Assembly (NCBI GenBank): GCA_009760855.2
Contig: WPIO01000057.1
Span: 1 to 64,000, forward strand
From: Cristatella mucedo
Taxonomy: Eukaryota > Bryozoa > Phylactolaemata > Cristatellidae
DNA: 64,000 bases
Reading direction: 5' to 3'
This document shows, piece after piece, positions 48,015 through 57,181 of this stretch (the first letter of the stretch is position 1; each line of letters starts with the position of its first letter). The notes below the pieces were generated by a model that searched no databases, was not told where the DNA came from, and worked only from the letters and a program-made list of their open reading frames with translations. A program made the position numbers and the translations under genes.

Positions 48015-48876
48015 CAATAGTAAAAAGAAAATCAATGTAACTTATTCCACTTGCAACAGTAAATTTATCGATAGCATATCTACACGTTCCATCAGTGTTA
48101 ATTATTAAAACTAGAGTACCACTAACACCATAAGTATTATCAGTAGATAACTCTACGTAAGACTTTGTTTTGTCGGTTGCAAACATAACACCACTCACCA
48201 TTTTAAAGTTGGGTAGTACACCGGGCAAGAATGTTTTGAGATTAATCATATACGCAGCAACATCTCCAGTGGTTGCTACAATAGGCTTATCACTTGGTGT
48301 GAGTTGTTGCAGTTGAAATTTATCTCCAGTACTACCGTTAGCAGTAATACTTAAACCAAGCATATCAAGATAAAATACGTTTGGATAAGTACCAGAGCCT
48401 GCTCCAAAATACCTAAACGATATTTGTTTATTATTATCTACATATTGTTTTGTTACAGTATCAGAGTCTTTGAAGTTAGTAATAATCTTTCCTCCCATAT
48501 TCATACTCGCATTTGCTTTACCTTGAAACACTTGTGTCATATTTTGTAAGAGTCCATAGTTAATCACTTTATAAGGTCTTAAATCACTGTATACAGTTCC
48601 ATCAGCAGAGTTTTCTGATATACCAAAAACATTCTTACAATTCAACTGCGACATCATCTTTCCACTAGTCTTTGAAAGAAACCCTGATACACTTGAAAAT
48701 GTTGCTAAATCACCTATAACATTTGTAGCAACACTTCCTCCATAGTTTGAACTAAAACCATAGCTCAAGTTTATTGCATCACCATCATTAAGAGGGTAGC
48801 CTAAGTTTGTTACTCTATTTCCGTTAGCGTTAAGATCACTGTAAATAGAACCATTAATCTTTCTAACTTTTTCCAT
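48010..48876 (-). CDS. Fibre-like protein 3, intact
   Basis: An uninterrupted 288-codon frame. The N-terminus reads SIYSDLNANGNRVTNLGYPL followed by NDGDAINLSY, and a second motif copy is ASMNMGGKIITNFKDSDTVT. The C-terminal half (from about residue 150) is Gly/Thr/Ser- and aromatic-rich and may be the receptor-facing head domain. No signal peptide or membrane segment is seen. It starts 14 bp from the divergent gene at 48890, so the two share an upstream region with TTATAATATATG. Stop TAG overlaps the start motif of fibre 2. Role is inferred from the repeat. Confidence 0.7.
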   Translation of the reverse strand: MEKVRKINGSIYSDLNANGNRVTNLGYPLNDGDAINLSYGFSSNYGGSVATNVIGDLATFSSVSGFLSKTSGKMMSQLNCKNVFGISENSADGTVYSDLRPYKVINYGLLQNMTQVFQGKANASMNMGGKIITNFKDSDTVTKQYVDNNKQISFRYFGAGSGTYPNVFYLDMLGLSITANGSTGDKFQLQQLTPSDKPIVATTGDVAAYMINLKTFLPGVLPNFKMVSGVMFATDKTKSYVELSTDNTYGVSGTLVLIINTDGTCRYAIDKFTVASGISYIDFLFTIV

Positions 48877-48889
48877 TCACTTATAATAT

Positions 48890-49417
48890 ATGAAGAATTA
48901 AAAAGGAAAAGGTGTTGATAGTATACAAGAAGGAGTAGATACAACTAAAGAAGTCGTTTCAGGTATTACAACAGCAACTGAAGTAGGTTCTAAAGCAGTT
49001 ATAAAAATGGTACCTAAAGTTGCTACGAAGCTGTCCTTACAGGCCTCAAACAAGATCGCAAAGATCGTTCCAAAGGTATTACAATCGTTTAAAGTTATCG
49101 GAACAGCTACAAAAGCTCTAGGAGGATTTCTATCAGGAGTAACAGGAATAGTAGATCTTGGTTTTTTTATAAAAGAAATTGTTGATGATATATCTTCCGG
49201 AAAGTATGGACAAGTCTTCTGGAAAACAATGTCAGATAAAAAAGAAGGACTCTCAAAGATGGTTGCAAGTTTGGAAGTAGGTTTCTACATTAATGAGATA
49301 TTGTTAAAAGCTGAGAAAGCAAACAGTGATTGTTACTTAAATCCTAGTAAGTTTTTATCTGATACTTTTGGAGAAGAAGTTTCTTGGGATGCAACTCAAC
49401 TTGATCCAATAACTTGA
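48890..49417 (+). CDS. Hydrophobic/amphipathic protein of unknown function
   Basis: The coding signal begins at ATG 48890 (directly after TTATAATAT) but meets TAA at codon 4 and then stays open to 49417. An internal Met at 49007 gives 136 residues. The protein has amphipathic Lys/Val-rich stretches (KVATKLSLQASNKIAKIVPK) and a hydrophobic stretch (ALGGFLSGVTGIVDLGFFI). It is followed 18 bp later by a second hydrophobic protein. A minor virion or membrane-active protein is possible; I do not recognise the family. Confidence 0.5.
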
Positions 49418-49435
49418 AAAAAGAACTTCCTTGAA

Positions 49436-49975
49436 ATGAGAGGAGGCTTTTTACCTGCTATTCCAGCCATCATCGCTAGCATAGCAAGTGTAATAGGAAT
49501 CGTTGGTTTAGCAGTTTCAATAACTGTAGCAGTTGCAGGATTGATAAAAAAAATAGTAGATGAAACAATGTATACTGCTAGAGCACCTAAAATGAATACT
49601 CATGAAGAGAGAATGAGTGCTTTGTCACTCCAAAAAGAAAGATTAAATAATGCTATTGTAGACTTGAAAAACATGATAGAACTACTTGAAAAAGGTGTGG
49701 ATATAGATCTAAGTGATAAAGTACAGAATTCAGAAGTCAAAAACAGATTAACTTATCTTAATAAGGGAAAAGAACTTGCAGAGAAAGGAGGTGTTAGCTA
49801 TAGTGAAGATTTAAAAAGAGACATAAAAAAAGTAGAAGCTTCTACTGTTGGTGGTCGTAAAACGTGTGACTATAAGGCTGAGAGTGCGATGCCATTGAGT
49901 AATCTTTTTGCACAAGGTACGAGTCAAGAAGAAATATATGACGAAAAGATTAAACTTAGAGATGAACTCAAATGA
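49436..49975 (+). CDS. Membrane-anchored virion-type protein with GG-motif N-terminus
   Basis: 179 residues. It starts MRGGFLPAIPAIIASIASV, and a hydrophobic segment spans residues about 5-40. A coiled-coil-prone region follows (residues 55-125, KERLNNAIVDLKNMIELLEK), with a basic C-terminal part. A Gly-Gly followed by a hydrophobic stretch recalls adenovirus pX/pVI-type minor core proteins and their Polinton counterparts; this is resemblance only. It is intact and converges with the HNH gene. Confidence 0.5.
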   Translation: MRGGFLPAIPAIIASIASVIGIVGLAVSITVAVAGLIKKIVDETMYTARAPKMNTHEERMSALSLQKERLNNAIVDLKNMIELLEKGVDIDLSDKVQNSEVKNRLTYLNKGKELAEKGGVSYSEDLKRDIKKVEASTVGGRKTCDYKAESAMPLSNLFAQGTSQEEIYDEKIKLRDELK

Positions 49976-49986
49976 AGATGTAAAAA

Positions 49987-50535
49987 CTAATAGTCACTGC
50001 AGCGAACTATTTTATTATCTTCTGTTAATGTATAAGTAAAATTAAGTTTAGCAAATTGGAGATGTAAACGTATGGCTTCCATGTCTCTAGCAACAGCTGC
50101 TTCTTCATCACAATCAAAATAACCCAAATGATATTGTTGATTATTTATTTTTATTCTTGATCTCCATTTATATGTTTTCTTATAATAATCAACACCAATA
50201 AAATTAGATGATAAACCTTTTACTTTTGGTTTATTTCTTTGATTTTCTGAATGAGTTGCTTCATGCAAATTCTCGAAACGATTATTTTGTCTATCATTAT
50301 CAATGTGATCAATCTCATTCAAAGTTAATTTCCCAGTCATTATCAACCACACCAATTTATGAGCGTAGTATAACTTTCCATCAACCATTATTTGTTTGTA
50401 TCTGCAGGTGTTTATACAACCAGCCTCCGATCCAACTTTTATTCTTTGTCTTCTAGCTTTATATGTAAATTTTCCTGTTAGGGCGTTGTAATCAAATAAT
50501 TCAAGAACTCAATCTCTTAGTTCATCTTGATCCAT
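49987..50535 (-). CDS. HNH homing-type endonuclease with AP2-like C-terminus
   Basis: From the Met at 50388 the frame is open: YYAHKLVWLIMTGKL, then the HNH core EIDHIDNDRQNNRFENLHEA, then an AP2-like DNA-binding stretch (SSNFIGVDYYKKTYKWRSRI, LGYFDCDEEAAVARDMEAIR). The natural start is probably 50535 (MDQDELRD), with an in-frame TGA at codon 9 and the usual N-terminal strand FDYNALTGKFTYK. Such HNH-AP2 proteins are free-standing homing endonucleases common in phages and large DNA viruses. It sits between two virion-type genes on the opposite strand, as an independent mobile gene would. Confidence 0.85.
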
Positions 50536-50567
50536 GTATACACAGTTTTATAAATGTTTAATATAAT

Positions 50568-50578
50568 TACATAGAATG
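50568..50578 (+). promoter_or_regulatory. Start motif TACATAGAATG, PLA2 gene
   Basis: One-base variant of TATATAG placed two bases before ATG. Confidence 0.4.
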
Positions 50579-51223
50579 TATAAAGAAGTCAAACTTTATC
50601 TATCTGATCACCAAATTGATCTAATTCATAAATCTAAGGAACCCATCTCCATAAGATTAAAACATGCAGATTTATGTGGTACTAAATCTATTCTTTTAAC
50701 GGATACTCAAAAAAGAAGAATAGAAAAGCATAAGGCTAAAGGAGTAGGAATGCAGTTGAATTTGAGTCTTAAACAGTTAAAGGCAAATAGAAAGCAGGGT
50801 TCGGGTATTGTAGATATAATAAATAAGATATCTGGAGGAAGAGAATTTCACTTAAAGTTGCCAGCAGGAGTAAAATCAGAGTTTGTTCCAGACGGAAATT
50901 TCAATAATACTAATAGATATAGTTATGCGGGTCCGGGAACTAAGGTCGCTCAAAGAATGGAACAAGGCTACCAAGGCGTTTATGATCTTGATAATCGTGC
51001 ACTTATCCACGACCACACATATACAGAGACAGGTGGAATGCCAGAACCAAGAAGAACAGAAATATGGAATCTGTCAGACCTTGTTCTTGCTGAAAGTGCT
51101 GCCCTTATTGCTCTTGATCCTAAGCAGCCTGCTTATGTTAGGGAAGACGCTAAAACAGTGGCTGCTATCATGGCAGCAAAGGCAAAATTGGGTTTAGGTA
51201 TTGGTGGAATGTTAAACGATTAA
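50576..51223 (+). CDS. Parvovirus-type phospholipase A2 virion protein
   Basis: Residues about 1-85 form a module with LYLSDHQIDLIHK, IRLKHADLCGTKSILLTDTQ and LSLKQLKANRKQGSG, a pattern seen in Polinton/adintovirus minor virion proteins. Residues about 95-170 hold the PLA2 domain: Ca-binding loop YAGPGTKV and catalytic ALIHDHTY (His-Asp with downstream Tyr), followed by LSDLVLAESAALIAL. In parvoviruses this domain opens endosomal membranes during entry; the same role here is inferred. The start follows ATTACATAGAATG. The frame stays coding-like after the TAA at 51221-51223 (to about 51345), so the protein may be shortened. Confidence 0.82.
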   Translation: MYKEVKLYLSDHQIDLIHKSKEPISIRLKHADLCGTKSILLTDTQKRRIEKHKAKGVGMQLNLSLKQLKANRKQGSGIVDIINKISGGREFHLKLPAGVKSEFVPDGNFNNTNRYSYAGPGTKVAQRMEQGYQGVYDLDNRALIHDHTYTETGGMPEPRRTEIWNLSDLVLAESAALIALDPKQPAYVREDAKTVAAIMAAKAKLGLGIGGMLND

Positions 51224-51391
51224 TTTGCAACTGATTTCTTAAAAGATAAAGTAAACAATCCATCAAGTTTGAATAAGATAAAAAATTATGCCAGAGGCAT
51301 TGTTGATAGGATCTTAGATATCAGTAGTAAAAGGTATAAAAAATTAACTAACCAAACTAATTTTTTATTTTTGTTTTTATTTTTTAATAGT

Positions 51392-51879
51392 CTAAGGATC
51401 AGCAGGATCAAACTTCACTCGTTTTACTGAGTCATAAACTTTAACTTGATCAAGCTTTAATCTAATAATAAGTCTTTCTTCAGAGTTGTAAGAGTCTTTA
51501 GTAACATAACTTCCATCGAGAACACCAGTAATAGAGAAGTCATTTCCAAATTTATTAACTACATCAGCAATAGAACTGAACTTCAACTGTTTATTTTTTG
51601 ATCAAAGAATATGCTTGGTTTGATAAAAAAATCAATTCGAACTCCAATTGCAGACCTTTTACTCAAGTCATATCCTTTGAAATTAAGTTTCTTACTAGAC
51701 CTTTCTGCAATGTCTTTAATAGATGGCATTATGTCTTCGGTAATGTATAACCACATGTTGAAATATTGTTTAGAATCTTTTGAAATCCTCTCTTCAATGT
51801 GAACTCGAGCTGGTTTTCCTTTTGGAATTATGACTGAAGCGTTTTCAAGAACTACGAATTTCTTATTTTGGATTTCCAT
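51392..51879 (-). pseudogene. Unknown viral protein, one frame break
   Basis: Two abutting frames form one gene. The first (51583-51879) starts MEIQNKKFVVLENASVI behind TTTATAGAA. The second (51392-51594) contains FSSIADVVNKFGNDFSI and ends DPADP. They are offset by one base at a six-A run near 51595. The protein is beta-rich in appearance, with no membrane segment and no motif I know. It lies between the PLA2 and protease genes. Confidence 0.55.
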
Positions 51880-51887
51880 TTCTATAA
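51877..51887 (-). promoter_or_regulatory. Start motif TTATAGAAATG
   Basis: Directly before the start of the unknown gene at 51392-51879. Confidence 0.4.
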
Positions 51888-51908
51888 AGGGTAAATAATG
51901 TGTTTAAA

Positions 51909-52599
51909 TCAAATCAATAATTCCATCGTTGTTCCAAAATCAGTTAATTCCATTAGTTTTAAGAATAGTAGACACCTTCTTTCACAATCTTTCTGATTGA
52001 ACTTTTGTAATTGAAATGTTTGAAAAGATGGTATATCACCGAAGTAGCGTATTACCTCTGGCATTGGCGGTGCTCCAAAAGAATCAAAGTAAAAACACGT
52101 AGACCCTTTTTCTATAATGCGACCCAGTGATATATTGCAAGGTCTGACTTTCCGGTGTTACAAATAAGACATTCATTCTGTAATGGTTTTGTTAGTTCAT
52201 CTCTTGCAAAGACACCTCTAAAGTTTTTTTATATCTAATTCTTTTATATACTTATTTATTTCTATATCTGTCAAAGCTGATGATTTTACTTTTTTTTGTT
52301 TCTCTGTCGACTCTTAATCTCACTAATTATTTGTTGTTCACTTGCACCTCTTCCAATTCTTCTTCCTTGTGATAAAGATCCTTCACCAACACTTCTTCCA
52401 ATCCTTCTTCCTTGCGATAAAGATCCTTCACCAACTGGAACTGGAGTACTTCTTAGTCTAACAAACTTTGATTTCTTTTTATTACAGATTTTACAAATCC
52501 CCCTTACCATTCCCCTTAGTCCTTTTGTACTATCTATCTCAACATACTCTTCATGCAATGTATTAGTTGGTTTTTACACTTCATACAATATATCTCCAT
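51909..52599 (-). pseudogene. Adenain-like maturation protease with N-terminal zinc module, broken
   Basis: The N-terminus (from 52599) has EIYCMKCK and later GICKICNKKKSKFVRL, a CxxC...CxxC zinc module of the DUF5679 type. Next are two 15-residue repeats (GEGSLSQGRRIGR, 45 bp each). The protease part follows: LTDIEINKYIKELDIKK, FRGVFARDELTKPL, IYHWVAL (catalytic His), FYFDSFGAPPMPEV (acidic residue), and QKDCERRCLLFL (catalytic Cys), ending at TGA 51909. This is the layout of adenovirus/Polinton cysteine proteases that process capsid proteins. The frame changes at several A runs (near 52574, 52292, 52228) and once near the His motif. The Gly normally after the catalytic Cys is Glu. Confidence 0.75.
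52351..52440 (-). repeat. Two 45-bp in-frame repeats in the protease gene
   Basis: Two near-identical units encode GEGSLSQGRRIGR each, linking the zinc module to the protease. The basic GRR could be a processing site, but no adenain-type cleavage consensus is evident. Confidence 0.85.
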
Positions 52600-52618
52600 A
52601 TACAAATATAAAAAATTT

Positions 52619-52629
52619 AATATAGGATG
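52619..52629 (+). promoter_or_regulatory. Start motif AATATAGGATG, ATPase
   Basis: ATATAGG immediately before ATG. Confidence 0.5.
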
Positions 52630-53293
52630 TCTTTAAAAGTTAGGTCTTTTGATTGTGTACAGGATACTACTACCGGAAGAACCACTACCTAAAAAATCCA
52701 TTAGAGCATTGGTTTTAGGTCCTAGTGGATGTGGTAAGACACAGTTAGTAATGAATTGGATATTTTTAGGAAAATTAAAGTAAGATATCTGTACTATTAT
52801 TGCACCAAGTTTATATCAGCCGATGTATCGTTTACTTATTTCAATGACAAAAGAAAGCCCTGCTTACGTTTGGGTTAATGGAGTAGATGAAATACCAAAC
52901 GTCGACTCGTATAAGAAATGTAAAAATGTTGTTGTACTAGATGATTTGATGACGGAGGATCAGTCTAACATATCAGATTATTTTACTAGGGGAAGACATA
53001 AAGGATTGAATGTATTTTATCTTGCTCAAGGATTTACTAATATTCCTAGGAGAGATATAAGAAATAACATAAACTTTATAGTAATCTGTAAACAAAATAA
53101 AACTGACATAGAATACATTCGCGAGTCTTGTGTTGATGATATAGGTAAAAAAGAATTTAAAGTTTGGATTGATTCTAGCACAAGGAAAGAATTTGGTTAT
53201 TGTGTTATAGATCTAACTAAAACTGAATCAGAAGGAAGATTTTGGTCTGTTGATGAAGAAGGAAAACAACTAATAACTATTTTCAATAATTAA
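52627..53293 (+). pseudogene. FtsK/A32-like DNA packaging ATPase, broken
   Basis: Walker A is LVLGPSGCGKTQLV (52712-52747). Walker B is NVVVLDDLM (about 52926-52950), followed by SDYFTRGRHKGLNVFYLAQG, the sensor-like region conserved in Polinton, virophage and adintovirus packaging ATPases. The start MSLKVRSFDC follows AATATAGG. A frame change lies at about 52655-52690 and an in-frame TAA at 52781-52783, just before IIAPSLYQPMY. After that the frame is open to 53293. The stop overlaps the next ATG (TAATG). It divergently faces the protease gene with 27 bp between starts. Confidence 0.85.
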
Positions 53294-53303
53294 TGGGAAA
53301 GGA

Positions 53304-53582
53304 ATGATTAACGGAAAGTTGTATCAAAGGAAAAATAAAAAATACGAAGGTAGTGTTCAAGAAGCTCTTGGTTTATAAGACTTACTTACTAATTTGGAGA
53401 AGTCAAATGTTGCGACAATACTTAACAATAGTGAAGAGATAGCGAGGATAGAAGCTGAAATTGCTGCTAGAGATCAAGTAGAACATAAACTAAATGAACG
53501 TGCTTTAGAGCGTTCAAAAAATGATTCAGGTGACTTTGATTATAATGAACTTAAAGTAATGAGACCTAAACTTGCAATTTAA
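53304..53582 (+). pseudogene. Small coiled-coil-type protein, one in-frame stop
   Basis: From ATG 53304 the frame reads MINGKLYQRKNKKYEGSVQE, meets TAA at 53376-53378, and continues NLEKSNVATILNNSEEIARI to 53582. The second half is charged and helical. No family is recognised. The stop abuts the next start (TTTAAATGG), so these genes are packed like an operon behind the ATPase. Confidence 0.45.
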
Positions 53583-54416
53583 ATGGAGACTAATAAACTA
53601 ATTGAAAAGGCGATACAGCCTAAAGAACCTCAAGATGTTTCTTTGGTTTTGGGGAAAGCAATTGCTGATATTAAATCTGGTGAACCTAAAAGAGCAATTA
53701 ACAGAATAAATTAAGCAAAGACTCATGCAGCTAATCCAGAAATAAGAGGAATTCTTGATGGTGCTCAAAAAACAGTGGCAGAAGGTTTTAATGTTGATCC
53801 ATCTACAGGTACTCCAAAGATTAATAAAGGATCTATAAAAGAAGTTGAAGAACCACCCGCTATAAGTACCCCAAAGAAAAGAGGTAGGAAACCAAAAACT
53901 TCTTTACCAACTGTAAGTGTTATAGAACCTGATATAGAACCTGTTAAAGAACCTAACACACCTCAATTTACAACTGCTATAGAAGCTACTTTACCTACAA
54001 TTATTGAAGACCCGTTGGTTACTAGACAAAAATTATTTGAAATTAGCATTAGACCTAATACAGGAAGAATTACATTCGTAATGAGAGAAAGTATAAAGAA
54101 AATTACAGAGGATAATATTATGGAGAGTCTTTCTAATATCAAAGAAGAATTAGAGAATAAAGAAAAAAGAAGTATAAAACAACAAAGTATTCTTGACTAT
54201 ATAAATTTACTGAGTCCTAAATTGGGAGAAGGATTAAAAATCGTTCCAGTGTTTGTTAATAGTGATAAAGAAGTATTTAGTAAGATTGATTTATGGTTGA
54301 GAGAGCTTGCTGCTGGAAATAAAGTAGTTGTAAATTCAATAAGTGGTGCTGTAGACTTTTTAGATAGATCTAGGAAAGCACCAAAGTCTTACGTTGCAAA
54401 AATAAATAATCTTTAA
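53583..54416 (+). pseudogene. AT-hook-containing viral protein, one in-frame stop
   Basis: The frame starts METNKLIEKAIQPKEPQDVS at 53583, has TAA at 53712-53714, and is then open for over 210 codons. It contains a Pro-flanked KKRGRKPKT, an AT-hook-like minor-groove DNA-binding core, in a Pro/Glu-rich linker. The C-terminal half (from IEDPLVTRQKLFEISIRPNT) is probably folded, with alternating strands and helices. Binding to viral DNA is inferred from the AT-hook only. It precedes the minor-capsid-like genes. Confidence 0.5.
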
Positions 54417-54420
54417 TTTA

Positions 54421-54434
54421 GTATATAGAAAATG
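54421..54434 (+). promoter_or_regulatory. Start motif GTATATAGAAAATG, minor-capsid-like A
   Basis: Full TATATAG followed by AAA and ATG. Confidence 0.5.
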
Positions 54435-55290
54435 AGTGATCTTTTAGTTGTAGTGAAAGACATACTTAAGAATGTTGAAGTTATTAGAAAAAGTAGTCAA
54501 GCAAGTAAAGAAGGGTATGTGTTCAATATTATTGGAAATTCTAATCCACTTAGTCTTCGTGTTAGTAATCCTCTTTTATTTAGAAACAAAAACCTAAAAG
54601 TTTTTTTAAGAAGTTTGTTGGAATCAATTCCATAAAAATATTACTACTTCCAATAATACTTTTGTTTATAGAAATGCTGGCGGTTCAGAACAAACTGTAA
54701 CTATAGAACCAGGAATTTATACCGTTGATAGTGATGACTTAAACACTGGTATTGTTGACAGGATTAATAATTATATTACTCAATCAGGTTCTATAACTGA
54801 TAAGTTTACAGTTGGTGTTGATACTGGTACTGCACACTCATGGATTACTATGCCTGTTGGATGGAGTTTTATTGCAAGTAAATCTTCTATTTCTACAGTG
54901 CTTGGTTTTACTAAACCTGCTTACACAACGAATAGCAAGTTTTCAGAGTCATATCCAAATATTACTCCCACTGTTTGCACCCCAAATAAAAAGTTCTATT
55001 CAGAAGATCAGGTAAGTATTGCAGATGTAAAACTAGTTCTTGTTAATTGTAATCTAGTTGCTCCTGGAACAAGTTATATAAATGGAAATCAAACTCAAGC
55101 TTTAAGAAGTTTTGGTTTTGACTTTTACCCATGGGATACAATGGTTTACGAACCAAACACGCTTGAATACCACAACATTTCTATTGAAACTATTAGTGAT
55201 ATAACTGTTGGAATTACTGATCAGAACATGAAGTTTTTAGATTTTGGCGGTGAACAAATTGCTGTTGTCATAGAAATTATTGAAATATAA
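54432..55290 (+). pseudogene. Minor-capsid-like (jelly-roll) protein A, one frame break
   Basis: The start MSDLLVVVKDILKNVEVIRK follows GTATATAGAAA. The first frame ends at 54635. The second is readable from about 54640: TVTIEPGIYTVDSDDLNTGI, SSISTVLGFTKPAYTT, VSIADVKLVLVNCNLVAPG, LEYHNISIETISDITVGITD, DFGGEQIAVVIEI. The order ('GxYxVxDLN', 'LGF', 'CxLV', 'Y..v...I..I.v.i.D', 'GE.i') matches Polinton-associated penton/minor-capsid-like proteins. It shares its layout with the next two genes. The break lies at about 54600-54640. Confidence 0.6.
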
Positions 55291-55300
55291 TATAAGGATG
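55289..55300 (+). promoter_or_regulatory. Start motif AATATAAGGATG, minor-capsid-like B
   Basis: A variant with an extra A; it supports the start at 55298. Confidence 0.4.
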
Positions 55301-56320
55301 ACAATAAGATTAACGGGTACTTCTTCTTCAGATAGTAAAACAATATGTCCTCCGATTAATTTAGGAGAAAAATCTGGATACAATGAAGTTAGTTTAAGAA
55401 GAATAGAATTTATTAATGTAAACATGGCCATATCAAATATCTTTAGGAGTGTAAATGACAGACTTTGGTTTAAGTTTTCTCTTGGAGATGTTGGTGATCC
55501 ACAATACATTGAAATTGATTTTGGAAAAGAAGCAAATGGTACTCCTAAAACTTCAGGAACTTATGACACTAATAAGATTGTTCTTGCTTTAAACACAGCT
55601 TTAGCACTTAAGAAAAAAGATCCTCCTCCTAATAGAGATGGTACTCCTGGTACTGGTGCTCCTACACCAGCGTTATATAATGGAAGAGCTGGAAATGGAA
55701 TAAGATTTAGTGTTGATACAGATGATAAGATAGTTATGCAAGTAGCTGGTGATAGCGTTGTTTTTCTTGGAGCCAACTCTTTCATTGAACAAAAAGCTGA
55801 GTTTTATAGCATTAGAGATACCCTAGGCTTTAACTCAAACGAACAGGGAACGTTTGACAGAGACATGGTTGGCGGAACACGATATGAAGCAGTCGAAAAA
55901 GCTATGTACTTCGCTGGAACTTATAAGGCATGGAACAAAATGATTCAACCTGATAATACAGTTGTAAAATGGATAAGCATTGACTGCGATTTGGTTGATA
56001 ACAAATTTAATTATTTAGAGAGAAGGAAAGGGTTTTTAGACCAATCAAAATCTGTATACGTTATTGATACAGATGATATTGCTTCGGGTCAAAAAGTTGA
56101 TTTACATATTCCAAATGTAATGTACTTACCTACAATGGGTGAAATATCACTATTAGGTAGTATTGAAGTTACATTAACAGATCAAAATGAAAATAGGATT
56201 AATACAATTACAGATATTGTGTTTACAATAGTTATTAGAAAAAGTATAGAAAAAAGTATAGAAACAAGTATAGAAAAGAGTATAGAAAATATTAAAACAA
56301 ATATAGGAATTGAAGATTAA
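55298..56320 (+). CDS. Minor-capsid-like (jelly-roll) protein B, intact
   Basis: I choose ATG 55298 (MTIRLTGTSSSD) because it follows AATATAAGG; an in-frame Met at 55280 is also possible. About 341 residues. Motifs parallel protein A: SGYNEVSLRRIEFINVNMAI, LWFKFSLG, YSIRDTLGFNSNEQGTF, YLERRKGFLDQS, KVDLHIPNVMYLPT, VTLTDQNENRINTI. A Pro/Thr/Gly-rich loop lies near residues 110-125. The C-terminus has a four-fold KSIE-type repeat from 12-bp tandem DNA units (56238-56292). Its likely place is the capsid vertex or a related position; this is inference. Confidence 0.6.
   Translation: MTIRLTGTSSSDSKTICPPINLGEKSGYNEVSLRRIEFINVNMAISNIFRSVNDRLWFKFSLGDVGDPQYIEIDFGKEANGTPKTSGTYDTNKIVLALNTALALKKKDPPPNRDGTPGTGAPTPALYNGRAGNGIRFSVDTDDKIVMQVAGDSVVFLGANSFIEQKAEFYSIRDTLGFNSNEQGTFDRDMVGGTRYEAVEKAMYFAGTYKAWNKMIQPDNTVVKWISIDCDLVDNKFNYLERRKGFLDQSKSVYVIDTDDIASGQKVDLHIPNVMYLPTMGEISLLGSIEVTLTDQNENRINTITDIVFTIVIRKSIEKSIETSIEKSIENIKTNIGIED
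56238..56292 (+). repeat. Four 12-bp units AGTATAGAAAAA
   Basis: They encode the KSIE repeats at the C-terminus of minor-capsid-like protein B. Each unit contains TATAGAAA, the core of the shared start motif, about 40-90 bp before the next gene. Confidence 0.7.
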
Positions 56321-56326
56321 ATTGTT

Positions 56327-57169
56327 ATGAGCTTCAAACACAGATTATAAATCTAACTATCCTCCAATAATGCTTGGTCCTAAATCAGGGTATAAAAAAT
56401 TTGGGCTAAGAAGAATATAATTTACTTACACGTATAAAAGCATTGTAAAAATTACCACGTTAGAAAACGATATGCTTTGGTTTAAAAATAATCCTACATC
56501 AGCTAATAACTACTCAATTTCTGTTCCTCCTGGTTGTTATGATAGTGTTAGACTTGTTGAAGCATTAAATATAGGATTCGATGGTGCATTATCACTTTAC
56601 AACCCTTCAAGAAGAGGTAATAGTGGAACTATTTTTAGTGTTGTGATGGTGATAAAATAGTTAGGAAAGTAGTGGGTGAGTATGTTGTTTTACTAGCAAG
56701 TGATATCTCCGGCGTTATTAATAACATTGGAGATACCCTTGGATTTAATACAAAGGAACAAGGAACATTCGCCCCTGATTAAGATTATGGTGATGGGAGA
56801 GAAGAAGATAAAAAAAATGAAAAATCACATTACTTAGCTGGAACCTACACAGCATGGAATAAAATGAAATCAGCTAATTTCAATGACATTGAATGGATCA
56901 GTGTTGATTGTGACATAGTTAATCCTCATCTTAATTATCTAGAGAGAAGAAAAGGATTTTTAGAACAATCTTTATCTTTATATACTATTGATGCAAAGGA
57001 TATATCAGCAGGAGAAAAAGTCGATTTACATATTCCAAATGTAATGTATCTACCAACAAGGGGTGATATAGAAGGAATAAGTAGTTTTATGATTACTTTA
57101 ACAGATCAAAATGGAAACAAACTCGACGCTATTACAGATGTTATAGCTACAATAGAAATTTCAAAGTAG
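56327..57169 (+). pseudogene. Minor-capsid-like protein C, degraded paralogue of B
   Basis: It is collinear with protein B: KSGYKKFGLRRI then TAA (56418-56420) where B has Glu, MLWFKNNPTSANNYSISVPP, a one-base insertion near 56643, IGDTLGFNTKEQGTFAPD then TAA (56780-56782), HYLAGTYTAWNKM, YLERRKGFLEQS, VDLHIPNVMYLPTRG, ITLTDQNGNKLDAI. The last 101 codons are open. It arose by tandem duplication of B and has been inactivated by at least three changes. Confidence 0.65.
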
Positions 57170-57181
57170 TATAGAGGAGTG
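57170..57181 (+). promoter_or_regulatory. Start motif TATAGAGGA before GTG
   Basis: The motif is in the usual place but the start codon reads GTG. Confidence 0.4.

Noticed and set aside
46013-48876. Host gene with exons on the minus strand
   Set aside because: Frames join at A-runs without GT/AG borders and share the viral start motif and fibre repeat.
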